64,000 bases of DNA, taken from Algibacter amylolyticus. Its GTDB lineage: Bacteria > Bacteroidota > Bacteroidia > Flavobacteriales > Flavobacteriaceae. The translations under genes were made by a program, and so were the position numbers. The notes under the pieces were generated by a model that worked only from the letters and a program-made list of their open reading frames with translations, searched no databases and was not told where the DNA came from. Position 1 is the first letter of the stretch, and every line of letters starts with the position of its first letter. Below are positions 53,613-62,725 of the stretch, in pieces. The stretch covers positions 1 to 64,000 of the forward strand of contig NZ_JACHGE010000003.1 of NCBI RefSeq assembly GCF_014202225.1, written 5' to 3'.

Positions 53613-54596
53613 ATGAAACTAAGAAAATTATATATAATTCTGCTTCTCATGGTTATCTCTAACAGTTATAGCCAAGAGTTAAATTTGCCAGTATTTACAC
53701 AATATTTAGCCGATAATGATTTTGTCGTTTCGCCTACCTACGCTGGTATTGGCGATAATTTAAAAATTAGGGCAAACGGTTTAACACAATGGGTAGGCAT
53801 AAAAAATGCACCCGATAACCAATCTGTTTATGCCGATGTTAGAATAGCAGATCGCTCTGGTCTTGGATTTTCATTTTATAATGATAGAAACGGAAATACT
53901 ATACAAACGGGAGGTAAAATATCGTTTGCACACCATTTAATATTGGATTATTATGAAGAGTTATACCTGTCTTTTGGTATTTCATACAACATCAATAACT
54001 TCCGTATTGATATTGATAATTTTAATACTACTTACGAAAATCCTATTATAGATCCTTTTGTTACAGACGACAGACGAACATCTAACAGTAATTTTGATGT
54101 TGGAGCTTTGCTGAGGTATAAAGGCGCATTTTTAAGCTTTAACGCAAACAATATTTTAGAGAAAAAAATAGATGAAAACATAAGGATTGCAGAACCTAAC
54201 TTGCTTTTAAATTATCAAGTGTATTCTGGTTATGTATTTAAAGGCCCTAAAAAAAGTGGTTTGGAGTACGAGCCATCAATCTATTACCAAATGTTTAGTA
54301 GCGATAGACGTTCTAGTACAGATTTAAATTTTAAATTTAGAAAATATAACAGAAACTACGATTATTATTGGGCTGGAATTTCTTATCGATTCTTAAACGA
54401 TCAGTTTTTAAAACCTTTAAATATTGGACCTATGGTAGGTTTCCAAAAATCTATATTTTACTTTGGTTATGCTTACCAAGTTACAACAAACGAGTTATCT
54501 GCTCATAATTCAGGGACACATGTGGTAACTATTGGGCTAAACTTTCTACAAAATATTAGTAATTGCCCATGTACACAAAGCGCTATTAGAAAGTAG
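53613..54596 (+). CDS. sprF: PorP/SprF family type IX secretion membrane protein
   Basis: A 327-residue outer-membrane beta-barrel of the PorP/SprF group, with signal peptide (to about SYSQ, residue 20) and the start LPVFTQYLADNDFVVSPTYAGIG. It is needed for secretion or surface retention of the preceding SprB-like adhesin in the model species. Unlike the fusion at 42865 it has no C-terminal extension. The gene symbol is by similarity and context. Confidence 0.88.
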   Translation: MKLRKLYIILLLMVISNSYSQELNLPVFTQYLADNDFVVSPTYAGIGDNLKIRANGLTQWVGIKNAPDNQSVYADVRIADRSGLGFSFYNDRNGNTIQTGGKISFAHHLILDYYEELYLSFGISYNINNFRIDIDNFNTTYENPIIDPFVTDDRRTSNSNFDVGALLRYKGAFLSFNANNILEKKIDENIRIAEPNLLLNYQVYSGYVFKGPKKSGLEYEPSIYYQMFSSDRRSSTDLNFKFRKYNRNYDYYWAGISYRFLNDQFLKPLNIGPMVGFQKSIFYFGYAYQVTTNELSAHNSGTHVVTIGLNFLQNISNCPCTQSAIRK

Positions 54597-54769
54597 TTTA
54601 GCCTTTTAGACGCTGAGGTTTTTAAGACTTTAAACAGTTATTTATTTTTAATTTTAAGTTTTTTTTAGAGTTTTTTAAAACCGACATTCTTTTTTTTTCG
54701 TTAGTATTACAAAGTCATAAAAATCTATAGTGTTTTCAAGTGAAAATACAGTGGAAAAAATGACAACCT

Positions 54770-55261
54770 ATGTTTAAAATGGATAATACTACGCATAACA
54801 TATTAAACTCTTTTTTTATAAAGATAGCCGGAATAGCTATGAGTTTATGTTATGTATTTGGACCTTCGCATTATGTGGTTAGTCAATTTCTACATGCCAT
54901 GTCTCATAGTATTGAAGCTTCTAATATCTTTTCGGGTCATGATAGTCATGAGCATCATCATCACGAGCATCAACATATCCAGACAGAACATGCGGTAACA
55001 GAAACGCATAGTCATGAAATTTTAGAGGTCATTGATTCCGTTTTAGAAAGTTCAAATTCAGAAAACGATTCAAAAAAATCTGAAATAGTAACTTTCAAAT
55101 TAGATAAACATTTAGAGACGAATAAAGATTATCAAATTCAAAATTTAGATTGGTCTTTAAAAGGGCAGTCTGCATTTAATTTCAATAAACAAAAAGTTCG
55201 TAAAGGCTATATTAATGGTTTAATAGAACCACCGCAATACGTTTGGTACATTAGTTTGTAA
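54770..55261 (+). CDS. Histidine-rich protein next to a TonB receptor
   Basis: A 163-residue protein (160 if the ATG at 54779 is used). Residues about 15-40 are hydrophobic, and about residues 52-90 hold a His cluster (HEHHHHEHQH, then THSHE). A metal-binding role in the periplasm or on the surface is likely; it precedes the TonB receptor gene by 120 bases on the same strand. I do not know a named family. It may be a metal chaperone for that receptor. Confidence 0.7.
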   Translation: MFKMDNTTHNILNSFFIKIAGIAMSLCYVFGPSHYVVSQFLHAMSHSIEASNIFSGHDSHEHHHHEHQHIQTEHAVTETHSHEILEVIDSVLESSNSENDSKKSEIVTFKLDKHLETNKDYQIQNLDWSLKGQSAFNFNKQKVRKGYINGLIEPPQYVWYISL

Positions 55262-55380
55262 TTCATTTTTATGAGACTACTACGCAAACTATAATTAAAA
55301 AAACAATCAAATTTTACTTATCAACTTCTAAGGGAATTAATACATAATTAATGGTCCTAGGGAGTGTAATACATTAAATA

Positions 55381-57618
55381 ATGTTAAAAAATATAATAAC
55401 AGGACTGTTATTCATTTTTAGCGTTGGGCTAAGTTATGCTCATGAGCTAAGTGGAACAGTTATTTCAGAGGAAAGTAATAAACCGCTTCAAGGTGTTGGA
55501 GTGTACAATAAAACCACAGGTAACTATACGTATACAAATGTTTCTGGCTATTTCGAAATTGATGATGTTTCGGTTAACGATGTTATTTACTTCTATCAAT
55601 TAGGTTTTGAAAATCAAGAGCTAATAATAGATGAAAGTCATTTAGATAGTAATATCGATGTGTTTCTATTAATCTCTAAGGCCTCTTTAGATCAAGTTTT
55701 AATAGTATCAAAAGTGAATACTTTAAGTACTTTTTTAAACGTCGATTTAAAAACAAACCCTGTAAAAACATCTCAAGAAATTTTAAGAAAAATACCAGGA
55801 TTAATTATTGGTCAGCATGCCGGAGGTGGTAAGGCCGAACAAATATTTTTAAGAGGTTTCGATATTGATCATGGTACAGATATCGCTATAGATGTTGATG
55901 GTATGCCGGTAAACATGGTGTCGCATGCACATGGACAAGGTTATGCCGATATGCACTTTATAATTCCAGAAACTATCGATAATATAGATTTTGGTAAAGG
56001 TTCTTATTATGCAGATAAAGGAAACTTTAATACCGCAGGATATGTAGATATTAATACTAAAAAATCCATAGATAATAACGTTATTTCGCTAGAAGCGGGC
56101 CAGTTTAATACAGTTAGAGCCTTAAGTATGCTTAAGTTGGTAGATACCGAAAATAGTTCGGCTTATTTAGCTTCAGAGTTAATGCTTTCTGATGGTGTAT
56201 TCGATTCGCCTCAAAATTTTAATCGTATTAACATCATGGGGCGTTATAACTTTAATAATTATATAGATCAAGAATTAACCTTATCTATGTCTCATTTTCA
56301 AAGTAAATGGGATGCCTCTGGGCAAATTCCTGTTCGTGCCGTGGAAAGTGGTCAAATTGGACGTTTTGGAGCTATTGATGATACCGAAGGTGGTAACACA
56401 AGCCGAACAAATATTTGGTTAAATCATAAAAAACAATTGGATGAGCATTCGGCTATTAAAACATCTGCTTATATTTCTAAATACGATTTTGAGTTGTTTT
56501 CAAACTTTACTTTCTTTTTGGAAGATGAGGTAAACGGCGATCAAATTCGTCAATATGAAGACAGAGCCATCGTTGGAGCAAAAACAGCTTACGAGCACTC
56601 ATTTCATTTAAAAGATCACAACGCGCAATTAAAGTATGAATTAGGAGTTGGTTTTAGATATGACGATGTTAATGATGTGCAACTATCTAGAACAAAAAAC
56701 CGACAAGAATTATTAGAACGTTTGGCTTTTGGGAATGTAGATGAGTTAAACGGATTTTCATTTGCTAATGTAACGTACAAGAAAAATAAATGGACTATTA
56801 ATCCTGGCTTACGTCTTGATTATTTTAATTTTGATTACGAAAATTTATTAACCGAAACTTATGATAGCACTAGTGAAAACAAAGTGTTACTAAGTCCAAA
56901 GTTAAATTTTATTTACGCGCCATCATCAAAACTACAGTGGTTTGCAAAAACAGGATTAGGGTATCACTCCAATGATACAAGAGTTGTAACTGCTAATAAT
57001 GGTGAGGAAATTTTACCAACAGCATTTGGTACAGATTTAGGAATTATTTCTAAACCTGCAGATCGCTTAGTTATTAATGCGGCACTATGGAGCTTATTTT
57101 TACAACAAGAATTTGTTTATGTTGGCGATGCCGGAATTGTGGAACCTAGCGGAAAAACAAAGCGTTTTGGTGTCGATTTTGGACTACAATATCAACTAAA
57201 TGATTATGTGTTTTTTAATACCGATGTTAATTATACATACGCAAGAAGTAGCGAAGAGGCGAGTGGAGAAGATTACATTCCTTTAGCACCAGATTTTACA
57301 TCTTCGGGTGGATTAAATGTTAAAGATTGGAATAATTTTTCTGGAGGAATTAGTTACAGAATGATAGGAGATAGGGCAGCTAACGAAGATAACTCTATAG
57401 TTGCCGATGGCTATTTTATAACCGATTTAAACCTTAATTACACGCTTAAAAACTGGACGTTTGGGATTATTGTAGAAAATCTATTTGATAGCGAATGGAA
57501 CGAAACACAATTTGCTACAGAAAGTAGATTGTTTAACGAACCTAATCCTGTTGAAGAAATTCATTTTACACCAGGTTCTCCATTTTTTCTAAGAGGCAAA
57601 ATTTCGGTTAAGTTTTAA
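55381..57618 (+). CDS. TonB-dependent outer-membrane receptor, probable metal uptake
   Basis: A 745-residue receptor. Signal peptide to about SYAH (residue 21), a carboxypeptidase-like regulatory domain (about 22-100), then the plug domain with LRKIPGLIIGQHAGGGKAEQ and LRGFDIDHGTDIAIDVDGMP, and a 22-strand-type barrel ending SPFFLRGKISVKF. Its plug has MVSHAHGQGYADMHF, a His-rich loop that would suit zinc or another metal. The His-rich gene upstream supports this; I infer the substrate from these two points. A terminator follows at 57639-57666. Confidence 0.88.
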   Translation: MLKNIITGLLFIFSVGLSYAHELSGTVISEESNKPLQGVGVYNKTTGNYTYTNVSGYFEIDDVSVNDVIYFYQLGFENQELIIDESHLDSNIDVFLLISKASLDQVLIVSKVNTLSTFLNVDLKTNPVKTSQEILRKIPGLIIGQHAGGGKAEQIFLRGFDIDHGTDIAIDVDGMPVNMVSHAHGQGYADMHFIIPETIDNIDFGKGSYYADKGNFNTAGYVDINTKKSIDNNVISLEAGQFNTVRALSMLKLVDTENSSAYLASELMLSDGVFDSPQNFNRINIMGRYNFNNYIDQELTLSMSHFQSKWDASGQIPVRAVESGQIGRFGAIDDTEGGNTSRTNIWLNHKKQLDEHSAIKTSAYISKYDFELFSNFTFFLEDEVNGDQIRQYEDRAIVGAKTAYEHSFHLKDHNAQLKYELGVGFRYDDVNDVQLSRTKNRQELLERLAFGNVDELNGFSFANVTYKKNKWTINPGLRLDYFNFDYENLLTETYDSTSENKVLLSPKLNFIYAPSSKLQWFAKTGLGYHSNDTRVVTANNGEEILPTAFGTDLGIISKPADRLVINAALWSLFLQQEFVYVGDAGIVEPSGKTKRFGVDFGLQYQLNDYVFFNTDVNYTYARSSEEASGEDYIPLAPDFTSSGGLNVKDWNNFSGGISYRMIGDRAANEDNSIVADGYFITDLNLNYTLKNWTFGIIVENLFDSEWNETQFATESRLFNEPNPVEEIHFTPGSPFFLRGKISVKF

Positions 57619-57638
57619 AAAAATATAATTTTTATTAG

Positions 57639-57666
57639 AAAGCGCACTATTATGGTGCGCTTTTTG
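57639..57666 (+). terminator. Terminator of the TonB receptor gene
   Basis: AAAGCGCAC (57639-57647) and GTGCGCTTT (57655-57663) form a nine-base stem, followed by T's. Confidence 0.85.
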
Positions 57667-57732
57667 TGTTTACAGCAATAATTAGTGAGGATTTTAGTTC
57701 CCGTATACACCTAAAACCATTTACTTTCTTGT

Positions 57733-57740
57733 TATTTTTG
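57733..57740 (+). promoter_or_regulatory. -7 box before the DsbD-domain gene
   Basis: TATTTTTG matches TAnnTTTG, 37 bases before the ATG at 57777. No clear -33 box. Confidence 0.45.
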
Positions 57741-57776
57741 TAACAGGTTCAAAATGCGTTTATTTAAAATATAGTT

Positions 57777-58223
57777 ATGAAAAAATTAGTTGTTGTTATA
57801 GTGCTGTTGTTTACCGTAAATTCATTTGCGCAAATTTTAGAACCTGTTAAATGGACAACCGATGTAAAAAAGATATCGGATTCTGAATATGAGTTAATCG
57901 CTATTGCTAACATTGATACCAAATGGCATTTATATTCGCAAACCGTTCCAGAAGGCGGACCTATGCCAACAATTTTTAGCTTTGTAAGTAATGGTCATTA
58001 TTTAAAAAAAGGTAATACTAAAGAAGATGTAGGCGTAACTGTTGATGATCCAACTTTTAATATGAAGGTTAAATATTTTGAAACTAAAACCGAATTTAAG
58101 CAACGTATTAAGCTAAAAAAGAAACCACCTTTTAACATTGAAACCGAAATAGAGTATATGGTTTGCGATGATAAACAGTGTATTATGCCCGATCCGGAAA
58201 ACCTTACTTTTAACATTCAATAG
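57777..58223 (+). CDS. Isolated DsbD N-terminal domain protein
   Basis: A 148-residue exported protein, signal peptide to about SFAQ (residue 19). The mature part is a DsbD alpha-type immunoglobulin fold: EPVKWTTDVKKISDSEYEL at the start, WHLYSQTVPEGGPMPT, and the redox pair in VCDDKQCIMP. In full-length DsbD this domain passes electrons to periplasmic partners. The membrane and thioredoxin parts of DsbD are not present here; the next genes encode other thioredoxin-fold proteins, so a split pathway is possible. Confidence 0.88.
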   Translation: MKKLVVVIVLLFTVNSFAQILEPVKWTTDVKKISDSEYELIAIANIDTKWHLYSQTVPEGGPMPTIFSFVSNGHYLKKGNTKEDVGVTVDDPTFNMKVKYFETKTEFKQRIKLKKKPPFNIETEIEYMVCDDKQCIMPDPENLTFNIQ

Positions 58224-58252
58224 ATTTTATATCATCAATTTTATATCTAACC

Positions 58253-59254
58253 ATGAAAAAACTTGCCTGTATATTATTAGTCGCTATAGCGTTTGTATCG
58301 TGTAACAAAGAAGTAAAGAAAGATTATGTAACGCTTTCTGGTAAAATTACAAACCCAACGTCCGATTCTTTAGTGGTAGCTCAAAACGCTATTATAAAAT
58401 CGATAAAAGTAAATCCAGACGGTACGTTTTCTGATACTTTAAAAGTAGCATCTGGAAATTATGTATTGTTTGATGGACAGGAGCAAGCTAATGTATATCT
58501 AGAAAATGGTTATGATTTAAGGCTCACGATGGATACCAATAAATTTGATGAAACTATTAAATTTGAGGGCATAGGTGAAGATGTAAATAATTATTTAGCC
58601 GAAAAAGTATTGTTACAAGAACGCCTTTTAGATTATGATGAATTAATGGCTAGTAGTAAAACGGAATTTGAAAATAAGCTAAATTCAAGTATTGAAGAAT
58701 TTAAAAGCCTCTTAACTGCAGTGCCAAATGTTGATGCTACATTTGTTAAAAATGAAAATATAAGTTTTGGTATGTTAAAGGAACAGCTAAAACTAGAGTA
58801 TAGTAAAAATAGCAAACCATCATTATTTAATGGAAAGGCGGCACCAAAATTTAACGATTACGAAAATTATGCTGGCGGTAGCACATCTTTAGACGATTTA
58901 AAAGGAAAGTATGTTTATATCGATTTATGGGCGACTTGGTGCGGACCATGTAAGGCCGAAATACCAGCGCTAAAACGTGTAGAAAAAGCATATCATGGCA
59001 AAAATATAGCCTTTGTTAGTATTTCTTTAGATAGCCCTAATGCTTACGATAAGTGGAAAGCTATGGTTAAAGAAAAAGAATTAACAGGTGTACAGTTATA
59101 CGCTAAAGGCGACCAAAAATTTGCTAGAGATTTTAAAGTAAGTACGATTCCTAGGTTTATTTTAATCGACCCAAATGGTATCGTTGTTAACGATAATGCG
59201 CCTAGACCTTCTAGTAAACAATTAACTAAGATTTTTGATAGGTTGGAGATTTAA
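58253..59254 (+). CDS. TlpA-like thioredoxin-fold lipoprotein
   Basis: A 333-residue lipoprotein: lipobox FVSC (Cys at residue 18). Residues about 25-170 are a DUF4369-like helper domain; residues about 195-330 are a thioredoxin fold with the active site WATWCGPCKAEIP and the cis-proline TIPRFIL. It acts on disulfides in the periplasm. It follows the DsbD-domain gene by 29 bases, so one operon. It could receive electrons from that protein. Confidence 0.92.
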   Translation: MKKLACILLVAIAFVSCNKEVKKDYVTLSGKITNPTSDSLVVAQNAIIKSIKVNPDGTFSDTLKVASGNYVLFDGQEQANVYLENGYDLRLTMDTNKFDETIKFEGIGEDVNNYLAEKVLLQERLLDYDELMASSKTEFENKLNSSIEEFKSLLTAVPNVDATFVKNENISFGMLKEQLKLEYSKNSKPSLFNGKAAPKFNDYENYAGGSTSLDDLKGKYVYIDLWATWCGPCKAEIPALKRVEKAYHGKNIAFVSISLDSPNAYDKWKAMVKEKELTGVQLYAKGDQKFARDFKVSTIPRFILIDPNGIVVNDNAPRPSSKQLTKIFDRLEI

Positions 59255-59303
59255 ACCAAATACCTAAAAAGAGTATTTGTATTATATACGTGTTGCTAAA
59301 CAA

Positions 59304-60290
59304 ATGAGAAAATCAGTGCTAACAATATTCTTAATACTATGGTTTAATGGCTTTTGCCAATCTAAATCAGATTGTGATAAAGTTTTAACGAAAGAAATCA
59401 CTCTGATTTCAAATGACACAGATAATCTAAAAGAAATTATAGAAGACTTTTCTCAACTTAAAAATTGTGGTCTTGATGATGGAGATATTGAAATATTTTC
59501 AAAAGGTCCAATTTTAGGAATTTTTTTAGTTGAATTAGCATCAAATAAAGAGACTGGTTCTAGATTGACGTTTCAAAAACTTTATGATAAAGTATTAGAA
59601 TTTAAAGAAACAGAAGAATATGAATTAACTAAAACCTCGATTTTAGTTTCAAACGAGTTGTCTAAAAGAACTGCAAATTTAGAAAATTGGGAAGAGGACA
59701 AAGTCCTTTTTCAAAAACTTCAAGTTCCTTCTAATATTATAGATGAATTTCATAATTATTTAAATGAACATTCAAATACGGAAAAAACATACATACAGGT
59801 TTTTGATGATTTTCAGGAAACTAAAAAGCCAAAAAAGACAGAAATAAAACGAAAATAAAAAGAGTATAACGGCATTTTTAAAAATGCTGGCAATGTAGAT
59901 TATGATAACCTTCTAAATAAATCCATAAAATTAAAAAAGCCATTACTTCTCTATTTTACTGGATATGCTTGCGTAAATGCTAGAAAAATTGAACACAACG
60001 TTTTATCCGAGAATAGAATTAAAGAAAAACTAAAAAATGAATTCTACTTTGTTAGTCTTTATGTTGATGATAGAACAGCTTTATTTGAAAATGAAAGAAT
60101 TAAATCTGAAACGAATGGAAAATTATTGAAATATGTAGGACAAAAACATTCTGAATTACAGACTAGAAAATTTAAGAGTAATTCTCAACCTTACTTTGTA
60201 ATTATAGATAAAAATGGAAACAAAGTAAAGGACATGGGCTACACCACAGAAATAGAATTATTTAATAATTTTTTAAATACAAACGAATAA
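59304..60290 (+). pseudogene. Thioredoxin-fold gene interrupted by an in-frame TAA
   Basis: The first part runs 184 codons from the ATG at 59304 (an ATG at 59277 is also in frame), with a signal peptide to about FCQ. It ends at TAA 59856-59858. The same frame then stays open for 143 codons to TAA 60288-60290, without a start codon close to the break. This second part is a typical thioredoxin domain: KKPLLLYFTGYACVNARK, FVSLYVDDRT, and NSQPYFVIIDKNGN. The intact family has CVNC; here the second Cys is Ala. Nonsense plus active-site loss point to a decaying gene, though stop read-through cannot be ruled out. Confidence 0.8.
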
Positions 60291-60359
60291 TTAAGTGTTT
60301 GGAGCTATATAGCTAATAAAAATCCAAGTAAATATTCTTAAAGTAAGTCCATTAACTCT

Positions 60360-61394
60360 CTATTTCTCCAAAATCTCAACCTCAAATAATTTATCCCAAC
60401 GTTTTCCTGTAACAAAAATGGTTTTTGTTTTTGGGTTATAAGCAATACCGTTTAAAACATCTAAACCGGCATGTTGGGTAACTAACTTTTTTAATGGTTT
60501 AAAATCTACTACGCCAATTACAGCACCATTTTTCGGATTAATAATGGCTACACCATCTTTTTGGTAACGGTTGGCATATATTTTACCATCTATCCATTCC
60601 ATTTCGTTAATACCAACAATTTTACCTTTGTTAGTATACACTTGTATGTATTCTTGCTCTGCTAAAGTTTCAGAGTTTAATAACCATATTTTTTCGGTAC
60701 CATCACTTTTATAAATAGTGTTGTTATAATTACATAAACCCCAACCTTCTTTACTATTACCATACTTAAAGCTACTTAGTTTTTCAAATGTATTTACATC
60801 GTAAACAAAGCCAGTGCCTTTTTGCCATGTTAATTGGTATACTTTATTGTTTAAAATGGTTAAGCCTTCACCAAAATACTCATCGGCTAAATCAATGTTT
60901 TTAATAATGTTTCCTGTTTTATAGTCTAGCTTTCTAAGTTTCGATTCTTTGTGCTGCCCTGTGCTTTCATAAAGGGTGTCGTTATAAAACTCTAAACCTT
61001 GGGTGTAAGAAGTAATATCGTGCGGATATTCATTAATTATTTTATATGTATACACTTTTGGTAATTCGCTATTTAAAATGGTAACTGCCGATGTGGTTGT
61101 TTGTTTTTCGCCTTCAACATAAACCGTAGCTTCAATGCTGTGTTTTCCTAGTTTAAAATCTTTTAAATCTGAATTTTCATTAATTCGTTTACCATCTAAA
61201 TGATAGGCAACCGAGTCGATAGTTAACCCTTTTTTGTTCTCAAGAGACAATTTTAAGGTGCTATTATTGGCTATATTCCCTTTTTCAGCATTAGTTTTTA
61301 TAGAAAAATCACTTTTTTTCTGACCAGAATTAGATCCGCAACCAATTAAAATTCCTCCTAAAAATATGATAGTGAGATATTTGAATGTTTTCAT
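60360..61394 (-). CDS. Glutaminyl-peptide cyclotransferase (lipoprotein)
   Basis: A 344-residue lipoprotein: lipobox LIGC (Cys at residue 19). The C-terminal 250 residues match the bacterial glutamine cyclotransferase beta-propeller: FPHDITSYTQGLEF, ESTGQHKESKLRK, YFGEGLTI, EMEWIDGKIYAN, LNGIAY and FVTGKRWDKLFEV. It converts N-terminal Gln to pyroglutamate on exported proteins. T9SS organisms commonly carry it, since many T9SS cargo proteins have a pyroglutamate start. It converges on the broken thioredoxin gene. Confidence 0.92.
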   Translation of the reverse strand: MKTFKYLTIIFLGGILIGCGSNSGQKKSDFSIKTNAEKGNIANNSTLKLSLENKKGLTIDSVAYHLDGKRINENSDLKDFKLGKHSIEATVYVEGEKQTTTSAVTILNSELPKVYTYKIINEYPHDITSYTQGLEFYNDTLYESTGQHKESKLRKLDYKTGNIIKNIDLADEYFGEGLTILNNKVYQLTWQKGTGFVYDVNTFEKLSSFKYGNSKEGWGLCNYNNTIYKSDGTEKIWLLNSETLAEQEYIQVYTNKGKIVGINEMEWIDGKIYANRYQKDGVAIINPKNGAVIGVVDFKPLKKLVTQHAGLDVLNGIAYNPKTKTIFVTGKRWDKLFEVEILEK

Positions 61395-61448
61395 TTTCGA
61401 TATATAATTTATAGCAAGATATTTATTTAAAATCGGTTTAAAAAATCA

Positions 61449-61478
61449 TTGTGAAAATTTTAAAAGTTTGTATCTTTG
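61449..61478 (+). promoter_or_regulatory. Promoter of the SRP RNA
   Basis: TTG (61449-61451), 19 bases, TATCTTTG (61471-61478), the exact Bacteroidetes consensus. Transcription would start at about 61484, the first base of the RNA. Confidence 0.85.
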
Positions 61479-61482
61479 CAAC

Positions 61483-61578
61483 CGGCAAGTCCTACACAAC
61501 CAGCTCCTGTTGAATCCTCCAGGTCGGGAACGAAGCAAAGGTAAATGGTCGTAGCGGTGTGATGTAGGTAGCTTGCCT
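61483..61578 (+). ncRNA. ffs: Signal recognition particle RNA, small bacterial type
   Basis: About 95 bases. The ends GGCAAG and CTTGCC close the helix. The apical part contains CAGGTCGGGAACGAAGCAAAG, with the GGAA tetraloop-like and internal-loop bases typical of domain IV that bind Ffh, and the partner GGTCGTAGCGGTGTGATGTA. The closing stem followed by TTTTTTT doubles as terminator. It targets membrane and secreted proteins with Ffh and FtsY. Confidence 0.95.
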
Positions 61579-61707
61579 TTTTTTATGCAATAAACTCAAA
61601 TCTTGAAAGCTTAGGCGAATCAGGATTTTTTAGTTTTATAAACATTCTTGCAAGGGTTGAACCTTATAAGTATTATTGTATTTTTAAAGCATTAAATAAC
61701 GTTTTTT

Positions 61708-62511
61708 ATGTCTAAAGTCGTATTAATAACAGGTGGTTCTTCTGGTATTGGAAAATCTATAGGTGAATTTTTAATTGGTAAAGATTTTATAGTGTATGGC
61801 ACCAGTAGAAGCCCAGAGAAGTATAAGGACAGTAAATTTCCTATTCTTGCACTTGATGTTAAAGAGAATCTTACCATTTCTGAAACGGTACGTACTATTA
61901 TTGAAAAGGAAGGCAAATTAGACATTGTTATTAATAATGCTGGTGCCGGAATTACGGGACCTATTGAGGAAACGCCCGATGAAGAAATAAAGAATAATTT
62001 TGACACTAATTTTTTCGGACCAATACGCGTTATAAAAGCGGTGTTACCGCAAATGCGTAAGCAAAACTCGGGGTTAATTATTAATGTTACCTCAATTGCG
62101 GGTTATATGGGTTTACCATATCGTGGTGTTTATAGCGCTAGTAAAGGTGCTTTAGAGCTTTTAACCGAGGCTTTTAGAATGGAAATAAAGGATTTTAATA
62201 TAAAAATGACCAATGTAGCACCAGGTGATTTTGCTACCAATATAGCCGCTGGAAGATACCATGCGCCATTACTTGAAACGTCGCCATACAAAAAACCTTA
62301 TGGAGATACTTTAAACTTAATGAATACACATGTTGATAATGGCAGCGATCCTGATATTATGGCAAAAGCGATTTATAAGATTATTAATAATCCCAACCCG
62401 AAAGTCCATTATAAAGTAGGGGAGTTTTTGCAGAAATTTTCTATTGTCTTAAAACGTATTTTACCAGACACCGTTTACGAGAAAATGTTAATGAACCATT
62501 ATAAACTGTAA
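61708..62511 (+). CDS. SDR family oxidoreductase
   Basis: A 267-residue short-chain dehydrogenase. The nucleotide loop is GGSSGIGKSIG, the NAG motif NNAGAGITGP, the catalytic Ser near INVTSIAGYMG and the YxxxK motif YSASKGAL. There is a long C-terminal part (PSKYKKPYGDTLNL-like) seen in the bacterial group near retinol dehydrogenases. The substrate is unknown; NADP is suggested by the Arg after beta-2 (TSRSPEKY). It follows the SRP RNA by 130 bases. Confidence 0.93.
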   Translation: MSKVVLITGGSSGIGKSIGEFLIGKDFIVYGTSRSPEKYKDSKFPILALDVKENLTISETVRTIIEKEGKLDIVINNAGAGITGPIEETPDEEIKNNFDTNFFGPIRVIKAVLPQMRKQNSGLIINVTSIAGYMGLPYRGVYSASKGALELLTEAFRMEIKDFNIKMTNVAPGDFATNIAAGRYHAPLLETSPYKKPYGDTLNLMNTHVDNGSDPDIMAKAIYKIINNPNPKVHYKVGEFLQKFSIVLKRILPDTVYEKMLMNHYKL

Positions 62512-62725
62512 CTTTAAGCAAAACCTTAAGTTGGCAGATGATTTAGCCCTGATAGTAGCGGCATCCTTTTTTGTGTTTCTATATTTTTGTTAAATAGACT
62601 TAATTATTTTAGTAAACTTAACTGTATTAAATGTAGAAAATATTTAATACAAAAAAGATATAGCGGATAGTAGGAATAGCTTCAAATTATTATTACTAAA
62701 ATTGAGGTGAAATAGGGGTAATGTA

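Noticed and set aside
59859-60290. Separate gene for the thioredoxin domain after the TAA
   Set aside because: There is no ATG, GTG or TTG start before the domain; it reads on in the frame of the gene upstream.
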